From: CAYJBH01 sp964368815
GTDB taxonomy: Bacteria; Bacillota; Clostridia; Oscillospirales; Ruminococcaceae
DNA length: 64,000 nt
Assembly: GCA_964368815.1 (NCBI GenBank)
Contig: CAYJDA010000009.1
Span: 1 to 64,000 of the forward strand
Direction of reading: 5' to 3'
Made by a program: the position numbers and the translations under genes
The notes under the pieces: generated by a model
The model's input: the letters and a program-made list of their open reading frames with translations, nothing else
Database searches by the model: none
Told to the model about the DNA's origin: nothing
In this document: piece by piece, positions 50,115-58,285 of the stretch
How positions within the stretch are numbered: position 1 is the first letter of the stretch
Layout: the number at the start of each line of letters is the position of its first letter

Positions 50115-51893
50115 TTAATACTTATCGGAATAGACCTCTTCTATTGCCGGAACATCAGAGTAATCCTCTGTTTTATAAGTCTCTACCGGTGCTTGGGTGG
50201 AGGAAGTTGGCATTAACCTAAACTCGGATACAATATGCTTAAGCATTGTAGCCTGGCTGGAAAGTTCCTCACTGGTTGCGGCACTCTCTTCGCTGGTTGC
50301 AGAGTTATTATGAACAACAGCGGCAATCTGGTCGAGTCCTGTTGATATCTGGGATACTGCCTCCGCCTGCTCGTTGCTGGCTACGGTAATTCCTCTGATA
50401 ACCTCGGTTGTGGAATGTACGCCCTCCTCAACCTTTTTAAGCTCGGACGCTGTTAACTGGGTAAGTTCAACGCCCTCGTTGATAGCCTTAATTGATCCAC
50501 CGATAAGTGTTGTTGTATCCTTAGCTGCATCGGCAGACTTACCTGCAAGGTTGCGAACTTCGTCGGCAACAACGGCAAAACCTTTACCTGCAGCTCCCGC
50601 ATGTGCCGCCTCAACTGTTGCATTAAGTGCAAGAATATTTGTTTGGAAAGCAATGTCTTCAATGGTTTTAATAATCTTGCTAATTTCTTTAGATTTACCG
50701 TCAATTTCTTCCATGGACGCAATAAGTTTCTGCATCTGCTCGGTACTTGTTACCATAGCATTTACAACACCCTGAGCCATTTCGCTACTCTGGTTTGCAT
50801 TCTGAGCATTCTGGGTGATTTTTTCTGAAATATCGGTAATGGTTGCCGCAAGTTCCTCGATGGAGCCTGCCTGCTCGGTAGCTCCCTGTGCGAGCGCCTG
50901 AGCACCTGAGGATACCTGCTCCGAGCTGCTTGCCACCTGGTCGGTAGAAAGGCTAACCCTAACTATGGCATCGTTCATCTTATTTTTAAGGTCATACATT
51001 CCGGTTTTCAACGGCTCAAATCCGCCGACATACATATCATCGTTATTACTGCTTGCGGTAAAATCACCACTTGCCATGCAACCCATGCCGCCGCAGAGGT
51101 CTTCAATCATTGCTTCAATACTTGCAATTGTACCCTTAGTGTTTTTCGCTAGCTGACCAAGCTCATCATTAGATTCATAGTCGATATTAACCGCATCGAA
51201 GTCTCCCCTCGACAGTGCGGCTATGCCGGCCTCTAACTGAATAACCGGTTTGGAGATAGAGTTTGCCAACATTACACCGATTATTATAACCACTACTAAA
51301 ACAACAAGACTTAAAGCAAGCAAGAACATCATGGTAAGTGTGCCGTAATCCTGCATTGTGTTGTATTGATTATTGGAAAGAGTGTTTAGCTTTTCGTTTA
51401 TTGCATGAATTTCTGCTATCGCTATATTTGCTGTAGTAGAGTAATCGCCTATAAACAGCATATATGCAGACGTGGTATCATCGCCTCTAACATGCTCAAA
51501 CAGCTGAGCCCTCATGCCGGAGGTTTGGCTTAACAAATCATCTATATTTGAAAGTTCTTCAGCAATCTCATCACTGAAAGAACTCTCTTTTAGAATGGCT
51601 AAATCAGACTGAACCTCGACACCGATAGCAGTCATATTCGATTCTATTTCGTCTATTTTCCCTTTGTCACCCTCAGTTAATAACAAAAGGGCGCTGTTTT
51701 TAACCAGCTCCTCAAAGCCTCTTTCAGCATCCTTGGCGGCTATTGAGCTCTTAAATGATGCATTGGAGTAATCATCAAAAAAGCCCTGATTAACATTCTG
51801 AGCATTTATCGATAGTGCAGCCAGAATAATTACCAATAATATTATTATTCCGAGCCCAACAACGAACTTCATCCTTATCTTAAGATTTTTCAT
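50115..51893 (-). CDS. Methyl-accepting chemotaxis protein with periplasmic-type four-helix sensor
   Basis: A 592-aa receptor. Helix 1 (about 9-28), an external helical bundle (about 30-185, 4HB-like), helix 2 (about 188-212), a HAMP domain (about 213-265) and a long signalling domain with the tip AFQTNILALNATVEAAHAG and GKGFAVVADEVRNLAGKS. There is no C-terminal tethering pentapeptide for CheR/CheB. Ligand unknown. It works with CheA/CheW encoded at 58286-60896. It has its own promoter and terminator. Confidence 0.93.
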   Translation of the reverse strand: MKNLKIRMKFVVGLGIIILLVIILAALSINAQNVNQGFFDDYSNASFKSSIAAKDAERGFEELVKNSALLLLTEGDKGKIDEIESNMTAIGVEVQSDLAILKESSFSDEIAEELSNIDDLLSQTSGMRAQLFEHVRGDDTTSAYMLFIGDYSTTANIAIAEIHAINEKLNTLSNNQYNTMQDYGTLTMMFLLALSLVVLVVVIIIGVMLANSISKPVIQLEAGIAALSRGDFDAVNIDYESNDELGQLAKNTKGTIASIEAMIEDLCGGMGCMASGDFTASSNNDDMYVGGFEPLKTGMYDLKNKMNDAIVRVSLSTDQVASSSEQVSSGAQALAQGATEQAGSIEELAATITDISEKITQNAQNANQSSEMAQGVVNAMVTSTEQMQKLIASMEEIDGKSKEISKIIKTIEDIAFQTNILALNATVEAAHAGAAGKGFAVVADEVRNLAGKSADAAKDTTTLIGGSIKAINEGVELTQLTASELKKVEEGVHSTTEVIRGITVASNEQAEAVSQISTGLDQIAAVVHNNSATSEESAATSEELSSQATMLKHIVSEFRLMPTSSTQAPVETYKTEDYSDVPAIEEVYSDKY

Positions 51894-51954
51894 ATTCCAC
51901 CTATGTTTTTTTCTTTAAATTAGCACACCATTAAAAAGGATGGCTACCACTATA

Positions 51955-51983
51955 ATATTACACCTTTTTTATTAATTTTGCAA
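51955..51983 (-). promoter_or_regulatory. Promoter of the chemoreceptor gene
   Basis: On the minus strand, TTGCAA (51978-51983), 17 bases and TAATAT (51955-51960), about 60 bases before the start codon. No sigma-28 element was found here. The remaining gap to 52172 shows AT-rich sequence only. Confidence 0.55.
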
Positions 51984-52172
51984 GAGTTTTTTGTAAATTG
52001 TGAAAGAATGTCGATGTAATTAACATATTCGATAAATAAATATATGCCATTTGGAACGTTCAATCTTTTGCATACAAGTTTAACTTTTAAAACGCTACAA
52101 CTTATAAAAAATAAATATCCTTACTAGAGCATATAATTAATTGTTAGATAAATAATTATATAAGAGGCAACA

Positions 52173-52454
52173 ATGTATAGTCTTTTAAACATCAGTGAAA
52201 AGGATGTTGTAACCATAAAATCCGGAAAAAAACTCGGAAAAATTGACGATCTTCGTTTTGACCCTGTATCATCAAAAATTCACAGTTTTATTGTTTTTGG
52301 AAAGCTAAAATTCTTTGGCCTACTAGGACGTGAACCGGACATAAGTATACTATATGATGATATAGTGAAGATTGGAACCGATGTAATTCTGGTTAAATGG
52401 GAACCCAAGCTGAAACAAAAAAAAGAGGATAAAGATGATTTAGATGCAGTATAA
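52173..52454 (+). CDS. YlmC/YmxH family PRC-barrel protein
   Basis: A 93-aa PRC-barrel protein of the family annotated in spore formers as YlmC/YmxH. The core is VVTIKSGKKLGKIDDLRFDP and the barrel strands continue through ILYDDIVKIGTDVILVKW, ending in a Lys/Glu/Asp tail. The function is poorly defined, and the name reflects sporulation-linked expression in Bacillus. AGAGG precedes ATG 52173. It is a single-gene unit convergent with hslO. Confidence 0.85.
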   Translation: MYSLLNISEKDVVTIKSGKKLGKIDDLRFDPVSSKIHSFIVFGKLKFFGLLGREPDISILYDDIVKIGTDVILVKWEPKLKQKKEDKDDLDAV

Positions 52455-52473
52455 ACAGATTTGCGTTAAATAT

Positions 52474-53343
52474 TTATCTATTTAAAAGTTCAACAAGATG
52501 TTCCTTGGAAAAGGTGTATTTTTTATTGCAAAAATGACACTCCACCTCGGTGGGTTTTTTGTCGTCTATAAGCTCCTTTAGTCCATCTACACCTATGCTT
52601 ACAACCGCCTTTTCCACCCTCTCCTTGGAGCAATCGCAGCGATACGCTGCTGTTTGGGTATCCAGTATATCGGGAGAAAGTCCCGCTAAAAGCTTTTCGG
52701 CAACCTGACCCGGAGTATAATCCTTGAACAACGAGGATACAGTAGGTAACCCCTCAAGGTTTTTTTCTATAATTTCTATAACAGATTCATCGCAAAACGG
52801 AAGAAGCTGAACTAAAAATCCGCCTGCCGAATTTACCGTTAAGTCAGGGTTAACCAAAACACCGAGACCGCACACGGTTGGTGTCTGCTCGCTGGTTGCA
52901 TAATAATGAGTAACATCTTCACCGATTTCACCCGAGACTAACTCCACCCTGCCTATATAGGGCTCGCCGCTGCCGCTGTCCCTCATTACATCGAGATAGC
53001 CGTCAACACCCACTGCGCCGCCTACATCCAGCTTGCCGTGCTTATTTAACTCAAGTTCCACCCTGCCATCAGATATATATCCCTTAACGTTGCCCTTACT
53101 ATCGGCAACCGCAATAACGCTTCCTGCCGGGCCATTTCCGTTTACCCTTAGGGTAATACTCTCCTTGTCGCCCTTTAGCTGAGCACCCATAAGCGCCGCA
53201 GCGGTGCAGAGCCTTCCAAGAGCCGCTGTGGTAACCGCCGAGGTATTGTGAACCCGTTCCATCTCAGCTACCATTGCGGTAGAATCAACTACCGACGCCA
53301 CCACCGAGCCATCCTGCGATATTGCTCTAATAAGATTGTTCAC
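52474..53343 (-). CDS. hslO: Hsp33 redox-regulated chaperone
   Basis: Oxidation-activated holdase in the cytosol. It is 289 aa, with the zinc-binding redox switch at the C-terminus: CDC (about Cys236, Cys238) and CHFC (Cys269, Cys272). The core domain has FVQLLPF-like and GLGVLVNPD segments. A GTG start at 53343 shares a base with the TAG stop of the FtsA-like gene (TAGTG), with GAGG upstream. It is the last gene of a five-gene minus-strand run. Confidence 0.93.
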   Translation of the reverse strand: MNNLIRAISQDGSVVASVVDSTAMVAEMERVHNTSAVTTAALGRLCTAAALMGAQLKGDKESITLRVNGNGPAGSVIAVADSKGNVKGYISDGRVELELNKHGKLDVGGAVGVDGYLDVMRDSGSGEPYIGRVELVSGEIGEDVTHYYATSEQTPTVCGLGVLVNPDLTVNSAGGFLVQLLPFCDESVIEIIEKNLEGLPTVSSLFKDYTPGQVAEKLLAGLSPDILDTQTAAYRCDCSKERVEKAVVSIGVDGLKELIDDKKPTEVECHFCNKKYTFSKEHLVELLNR

Positions 53344-55367
53344 TAATTATCCTCCCAGCTAACATTGATGCTGTCGCCTACATTTATAACATCAAGATAG
53401 GAAGCATCTACACCGTTTCTTGAAATCTTAATATTTTTTTTAGGAGTGCTTGGGTCAATATCTATATAGTTTAACATATCGACAAATAAATACGGAGTGT
53501 TGTCCTGCCTGTTTGGAAGTTCAACCCTGCGCTCATTTATCATTACATATAAAATGTCTCTACTCTCCGACTTTTGGGATACAGGCTCATCATCGGTTTT
53601 TTCCTCCTGCTGTAGCACATCATCGGCAAATGGAATAAATGCTTCACCGGTTCCAAGCTCAATTTCATCGCCATCCTGCAACTTATAGTCGAAGCTTAAT
53701 ACTTTACCGTCTTTTTGCGGCTCGAACCCATAAACATCCTGACCGTGTGCGGCAAAAAGCTCCGAAATGGTAGTTATATTTATCTCTTCAATAACATCAC
53801 CGTCTACAATTTCGGTGTCCGGCTCGGCAGGACTGCCGTTGATTGTTGCAAAGCAACCAAAAGGCAATGTGTGTTCCGAAATTTGAACATAGTGCTTTTG
53901 CGCCGTAGCCGGAAGTATATCGGAAAGAACCGCAGAAGCGTCCTCACCGTCAATAGCATCCACAACCGATATTTTATCGGCTCGTTTAATTGGGGTGCTT
54001 ATGCTTGCCGGCTGGTTGTTTAGCTCAATTACTGCCGCTGTTGCAAATTTTCCGGTAATGGTTTTTTGCTTACCGTTAAGGGTGAACTGCAATGATTTAG
54101 GATGTTTTCCGAGAAGCCGTGAATAACGATATCCGGACAGTAAAAGGGCATCCATAACCGTCTGCTTTTCGGACGAATACAGCCGTATTTTCTTATCATT
54201 AACAAAGGCAAAAAAGCCATCTGTGCCAAGCATGCTTCCCGCCGTTATCGCAATTCCGAAAGGGGTAGCATATTCCGGGTCGGAAACATCGATGTCCGAC
54301 ACCACTATTTTTTTCATATAGTTGTTACCACCAACCGCAACACGCTTTGGATCGATGGAGAGTGCCGCAGAAATTTGAGCGGCAAGCCCGGATGTTTTGC
54401 TACCGCCTCCCACTAAAAAAATCGCCTGAGGGGAACGGCCGTTAACCTCCTCTATATTGTTACATATAGTCATAGAAAGTTCCTCTACAGCACTGCTGAT
54501 AGTAGCTGCAAGTTCCTTTGCGGTAACGCTAAGCTCGTTTCCGAGTATGTCGATAAAATTTATCGGGTCGTCGGTGCTTTTTTTTATCTGCTCCGCCATG
54601 TTAAAGTCAACAAGGTAGTTGGTAACAATACTTTCTGTAATCTCATCTCCGGCATATGTCGCCATGGTGTATGCCGAGATAGCACCTTTATCCGATATCG
54701 CAATATCGCTTGTTCCCGCTCCTATATCCACTAAAGCAATGTTAAGAGCACGCAGTTCCTGCGGAACAATTGCATTCATTGCCGCAATCGGCTCCAGGGT
54801 TAATCCTGCAACAACAAGTCCGGCTATATTCATAGTAGTGTAAAGGCTGTTAACAACCTGCAACGGAAGAAAGGTAGCAATAATTTCAACGCTAATCAGG
54901 CTACCCTTATGGTTTAACAGTGAAGAAAAGCTGTGTGTGTCAAGCTTATAGTCTATAACAGAGTGCCCCACACATGCCATTCCCTCAGCACCGGCTGTAA
55001 CCGATAATCGTTCCGAGGCCGCCTCTATCGCCAATAGCTGTAGCTCGGCAACCTGCTGAGTGGTAACCCCCTCATGCGGCGAAACGGCAAGCTCTGCCAT
55101 TCCCCTCGATGTTAACAGTGCACGACCTGCCGCCGCAACATAAACCTCGGTTAGTTCGGCACCAATCTTTTTTTCCAGCCTGCCGTGTAGATCCTTAACC
55201 ACCTCGGCTACTTCTTCAATGTTTTCTATCTGTCCGTCCACCATGGCTCGCTGGCTATGTTCCTTAAGTTCCATAGCTTCTAAGGTAAAAACACCCTTCT
55301 CAAACCTACCTACTAACCCCACTACATTTCTGGTACCGATATCCAGTGCAAAAATTCTTTCCTGCAT
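53343..55367 (-). CDS. Large FtsA-like actin-fold ATPase with C-terminal extension
   Basis: A 674-aa protein. The first 390 residues are an FtsA/PilM-type actin fold: phosphate-1 ALDIGTRNV (about 7-15), phosphate-2 VDIGAGTSD, and the adenosine motif LVGGGSKTSGL. An inserted 1C-like domain follows the first strand set. The extra C-terminal 280 residues hold beta-rich, possibly ubiquitin-like or barrel modules. No C-terminal membrane helix like that of classical FtsA is seen. Its operon links it to a PilZ protein and flagellar-export homologues, so a role in a motility or envelope machine is possible besides division. Confidence 0.75.
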   Translation of the reverse strand: MQERIFALDIGTRNVVGLVGRFEKGVFTLEAMELKEHSQRAMVDGQIENIEEVAEVVKDLHGRLEKKIGAELTEVYVAAAGRALLTSRGMAELAVSPHEGVTTQQVAELQLLAIEAASERLSVTAGAEGMACVGHSVIDYKLDTHSFSSLLNHKGSLISVEIIATFLPLQVVNSLYTTMNIAGLVVAGLTLEPIAAMNAIVPQELRALNIALVDIGAGTSDIAISDKGAISAYTMATYAGDEITESIVTNYLVDFNMAEQIKKSTDDPINFIDILGNELSVTAKELAATISSAVEELSMTICNNIEEVNGRSPQAIFLVGGGSKTSGLAAQISAALSIDPKRVAVGGNNYMKKIVVSDIDVSDPEYATPFGIAITAGSMLGTDGFFAFVNDKKIRLYSSEKQTVMDALLLSGYRYSRLLGKHPKSLQFTLNGKQKTITGKFATAAVIELNNQPASISTPIKRADKISVVDAIDGEDASAVLSDILPATAQKHYVQISEHTLPFGCFATINGSPAEPDTEIVDGDVIEEINITTISELFAAHGQDVYGFEPQKDGKVLSFDYKLQDGDEIELGTGEAFIPFADDVLQQEEKTDDEPVSQKSESRDILYVMINERRVELPNRQDNTPYLFVDMLNYIDIDPSTPKKNIKISRNGVDASYLDVINVGDSINVSWEDN

Positions 55368-55395
55368 CTATACCTCTGTTCCTTTCCTTGCTTTT

Positions 55396-56226
55396 TTATT
55401 TTCCTCGGTTGGTGAAATTCTTTCTTTTAAAGAAGTTATTCTGGCCGGAAATACTTCTCCTATCATATCGATTAAGCATACTTGGAGGTTTGTCGCCTCG
55501 TGTTTTTTCCCAATCCACAACCGTCTCCCATGCTTTTTTAAACAGTTTAAAATCGCTTCCGCTACTGGACTGGTGTTGCCTCATCGCAGTATTAAGCTGA
55601 AATACAAAGTGGCTGATGCTGTTAGACTGTTTTACGGTAGGATCGCAGAATTCACCGCCGTATTTTTTATAGATGCTGTCCTGTCGTTCCACCACTCGCC
55701 TAACCGTTAGCGGTAGATATAAAACCTCATTGGGTAGCCTAAATTCCAACACCCCTATATCATCTGCAACAAGCTCGGCAGGGCAGCTCATCATAACTCC
55801 GTTTATGCTGATATCGTCCAGCATTACATCAAATTCCTGCTCCGAGTCGGTTTCCGGATCGCCAAGGTAGAGCCTTCCCGGAATAAAAACTCTGGTACGA
55901 AAACTTGCCCTTATGTAATTAAGTTCGGTCTGTTTTTCAATTTTAACATCTACATATTGAGTGGTAGCACTTGCAACATTTCCCACTATCAGTATTGCAG
56001 GCTCATCTTCACGAAAAACATTAACCGTTAAGGCACTGCCCTCTTCTAAAACCGTCATTCTACGATTGTAGGCAAGACGCAGTTTTTCGTCGGTAACGCT
56101 ATCCACCCGAGCATATGCCGGCGAGAGTCTTCCCTCGATAGCTATCTCACAGCTGAGGTCAACTAACCTTGCGTTAGGGCTATCATCAATCGGCTCCTTT
56201 TTTCGATTTAGTTTAAACAGATTCAT
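55396..56226 (-). CDS. PilZ-domain c-di-GMP receptor (YcgR-like)
   Basis: A 276-aa cytosolic protein. A YcgR-like N-terminal barrel (about 20-100) precedes a PilZ domain. Its c-di-GMP motifs are the spaced arginines Arg106 and Arg110 (RASFR) and Asp138-x-Ser140-xx-Gly143 (DISING). A basic C-terminal tail follows (about 225-276). YcgR-type proteins slow or bias flagellar rotation when bound to c-di-GMP. The start overlaps the stop of the FlhB-like gene by four bases. The ligand may come from the two GGDEF proteins upstream in the window. Confidence 0.82.
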   Translation of the reverse strand: MNLFKLNRKKEPIDDSPNARLVDLSCEIAIEGRLSPAYARVDSVTDEKLRLAYNRRMTVLEEGSALTVNVFREDEPAILIVGNVASATTQYVDVKIEKQTELNYIRASFRTRVFIPGRLYLGDPETDSEQEFDVMLDDISINGVMMSCPAELVADDIGVLEFRLPNEVLYLPLTVRRVVERQDSIYKKYGGEFCDPTVKQSNSISHFVFQLNTAMRQHQSSSGSDFKLFKKAWETVVDWEKTRGDKPPSMLNRYDRRSISGQNNFFKRKNFTNRGK

Positions 56227-56510
56227 ATATTTACTCCATTTTCACGAATACGTTTTGATATTGTTACCAGCTCAACATAAATGGCGGCTACTACCTCATA
56301 AAGCTCTACCGGAACGTTACTTCCTACATCCAACATACATAAAAGCGATGCGGCACTATCATCTCTAAAAACCGGTATCCCACGTTTTTCGGCAATGTCT
56401 ACAATACGGCTTGCAACGTCGCCGTAACCTGCTGCAACCACAACCGGCGCAGCATCTGCCGTCTCGTCATATTTTAAAGCAACAGCCTTGGTATCCTTAG
56501 GTTTTGCCAT
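56223..56510 (-). CDS. FlhB C-terminal-domain homologue (FhlX/YlqH type)
   Basis: A 95-aa cytosolic protein matching the C-terminal part of FlhB/EscU export switch proteins: KAVALKYDE, VVVAAGYGDVASRIVDIAEKRGIPV and VELYEVVAAIYVEL. The membrane domain and the NPTH autocleavage site are absent, as in the stand-alone FlhX/YlqH proteins of Firmicutes. It pairs with the FliK/YlqG-like gene upstream, repeating the ylqG-ylqH arrangement known in Bacillus. Confidence 0.88.
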   Translation of the reverse strand: MAKPKDTKAVALKYDETADAAPVVVAAGYGDVASRIVDIAEKRGIPVFRDDSAASLLCMLDVGSNVPVELYEVVAAIYVELVTISKRIRENGVNI

Positions 56511-56524
56511 TAAAAATCCTTTCG

Positions 56525-58006
56525 TTATGCCTTTACACTCAGCCCCATTCTGCGGTTTGGAAGCTCCTTAAAAACCTCCATAAGGCTTCTCCCTCGAACC
56601 AACTCATGAACAATACAGTCGGTTAATCTATATCCACTTTGCGAGGCTATTCTCGGCAAAGCTTTTTTCATTCCTGAAAATGCTTCGGTGTGTTCCGACG
56701 GGCAGAGCAATAAAACCTGCATATTTCGTCCCTGCACAAAAATTTCGGTTTCAAAGGCTCCTATGCCCTCAATATCGAAGGCAATAAGAACATGCTGTGT
56801 TTCCTTGCCCTCTCCCTCGCCCCACTCCTCCGGATTGTTATCTACCCACATTTCCGCAAAGGAGCGCATGTCCAAAAAATCGAGCGGAAAAACCATATGT
56901 AGTAACGGTGTGTAGTTGCATGGAGAGGATAGTAGGCTGGTTATTATATCGTTTATCCGCCCATCTGAAACGAGCTGAAGGTCAGACAGTCTACCCTCCT
57001 TGGTTATTATCTCGGCAAGCGCCGCCATAACCTTAGAGCCACTGTTAGCGGATTCCATACTTTCGGCCGAGGCAAGCAAGGTTCTTAAAACGGCATGAAA
57101 GTCCGGACGAGTTGCCGAGAGCTGTTCTAAAAGACTTGTTTTAAGCTGTGGCGTTTCGATTAGATTATTAATCAGCTGTTTTAGCTGTTCAAGCATTGGT
57201 GTACCGTCACGCTCCAGCAGAACAGCAAGTCGATTAATTGCATCGGGCAGGTAATCGTTGTTGCTCTGATATCGTGAAAGATTATATACCAACATTGCAC
57301 TTAGTTTTTGAAGATTCGGTGAATTTAGCAGGCTTGTATCCTGTTGTTTTAACAGCTCCAGAACTTCGGCTTTTAGTGTTTCGAAGTTTGCATTTGGTGC
57401 CTTAAACATTTCTGAAAGGTTTAACAGTTTTTCGGAAAATGTTTTTAGCGGTTGTTGGCTGATACCGAGAAAAAACAGATTGTTGGAAACACTGCGCATT
57501 ATTTCCTGGCGACCCTGTTCGCCGCTAAAGGCTTTTAAAAGATTAATTACCGCATCTCTCATGCGATTATCGCCGCCTTGTTCCAAACCACGCAGTATCG
57601 AAAAAACATCACCGGTAAATTTGGTTGAGCTGCCGGATTGGCGAAGCAGTTCATTTAAAAGTTGATCCGGTTTTAACATTAGGGAATCGAAAAGTTTTTG
57701 GAGTTCCTCGGTTACAACGGAATTGTTTGAGGGCAAAAGCCTAAAAATTTCTTCTAACATGAAAATATTGCGCAAAAAAGTGACCGTCACCTTCGGGTCC
57801 TCTAACATCTCCTGCAGAATTGCGGGTGCAGTGCTTTGTTCGAGTCCGGAATTGTTTTGTTGTAACAAGCTACTCTCGGACTGCGGCTTTGTAACCTTTG
57901 TAAGGTCAACAATGTTAAAAGGAGCATTAACTTCCGGTGCGATTTTAGTGGGGTTTACATAGTTTTTTTCCGAGCCCGGAAAGGAGACTCTTAGGATATC
58001 TGCCAT
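56525..58006 (-). CDS. FliK/YlqG-like hypothetical protein
   Basis: A 493-aa mostly helical, Leu/Gln/Asn-rich protein of unknown function, with a more ordered C-terminal part (about 370-490, with FDIEGIGAFETEIFV and NMQVLLLC). That C-terminal part resembles in layout the hook-length-control domain of FliK, and the FlhB-like neighbour supports a flagellar-export link, but I recognise no firm signature. I place the start at ATG 58006 (MADILRVSFPG); an upstream frame to 58057 is possible. Confidence 0.55.
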   Translation of the reverse strand: MADILRVSFPGSEKNYVNPTKIAPEVNAPFNIVDLTKVTKPQSESSLLQQNNSGLEQSTAPAILQEMLEDPKVTVTFLRNIFMLEEIFRLLPSNNSVVTEELQKLFDSLMLKPDQLLNELLRQSGSSTKFTGDVFSILRGLEQGGDNRMRDAVINLLKAFSGEQGRQEIMRSVSNNLFFLGISQQPLKTFSEKLLNLSEMFKAPNANFETLKAEVLELLKQQDTSLLNSPNLQKLSAMLVYNLSRYQSNNDYLPDAINRLAVLLERDGTPMLEQLKQLINNLIETPQLKTSLLEQLSATRPDFHAVLRTLLASAESMESANSGSKVMAALAEIITKEGRLSDLQLVSDGRINDIITSLLSSPCNYTPLLHMVFPLDFLDMRSFAEMWVDNNPEEWGEGEGKETQHVLIAFDIEGIGAFETEIFVQGRNMQVLLLCPSEHTEAFSGMKKALPRIASQSGYRLTDCIVHELVRGRSLMEVFKELPNRRMGLSVKA

Positions 58007-58161
58007 TATAGTGTTTTTTCCTTTCCCGATATTTTGGCCAATTAAACAAAAAAACAAATAAATTTATATGCACAGAGCAGTATTTAGAGCACTATTCTCA
58101 CTAAAATAAAGAAATATTGTAAAAACTATTTACTAATTGGCTATAAACTATTATACTATAT

Positions 58162-58188
58162 ATAACGGTCGATTAAAATACAAATTTA
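58162..58188 (-). promoter_or_regulatory. Weak candidate sigma-28 promoter for the FliK/YlqG-like operon
   Basis: On the minus strand, TAAA (58185-58188), 15 bases, then ACCGTTAT (58162-58169), which matches the GCCGATAT element at six of eight positions. It is about 150 bases from the start codon. Confidence 0.35.
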
Positions 58189-58208
58189 GAATTTTTTTAA
58201 AAATTATG

Positions 58209-58235
58209 TAAAGTTTGTATTTTGTTAGTCGATAT
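58209..58235 (+). promoter_or_regulatory. Sigma-28 (SigD/FliA-type) promoter of the cheA operon
   Basis: TAAA (58209-58212), exactly 15 bases, then GTCGATAT (58228-58235). This matches the SigD consensus TAAA-N15-GCCGATAT at all but one position. Transcription would begin near 58243, about 43 bases before cheA. It suggests the chemotaxis genes are in the late flagellar regulon. Confidence 0.75.
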
Positions 58236-58285
58236 AGCTTTTGCTAATACGGTTGTTATAGGCAGAAATACATGTGAGGTAAGCT

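Noticed and set aside
51984..52172. Sigma-28 element before the chemoreceptor or ymxH-like gene
   Set aside because: A TAAA and a GTCGATGT are present near 51994-52018, but the spacer is 12 bases instead of 15 and the orientation does not suit the chemoreceptor.
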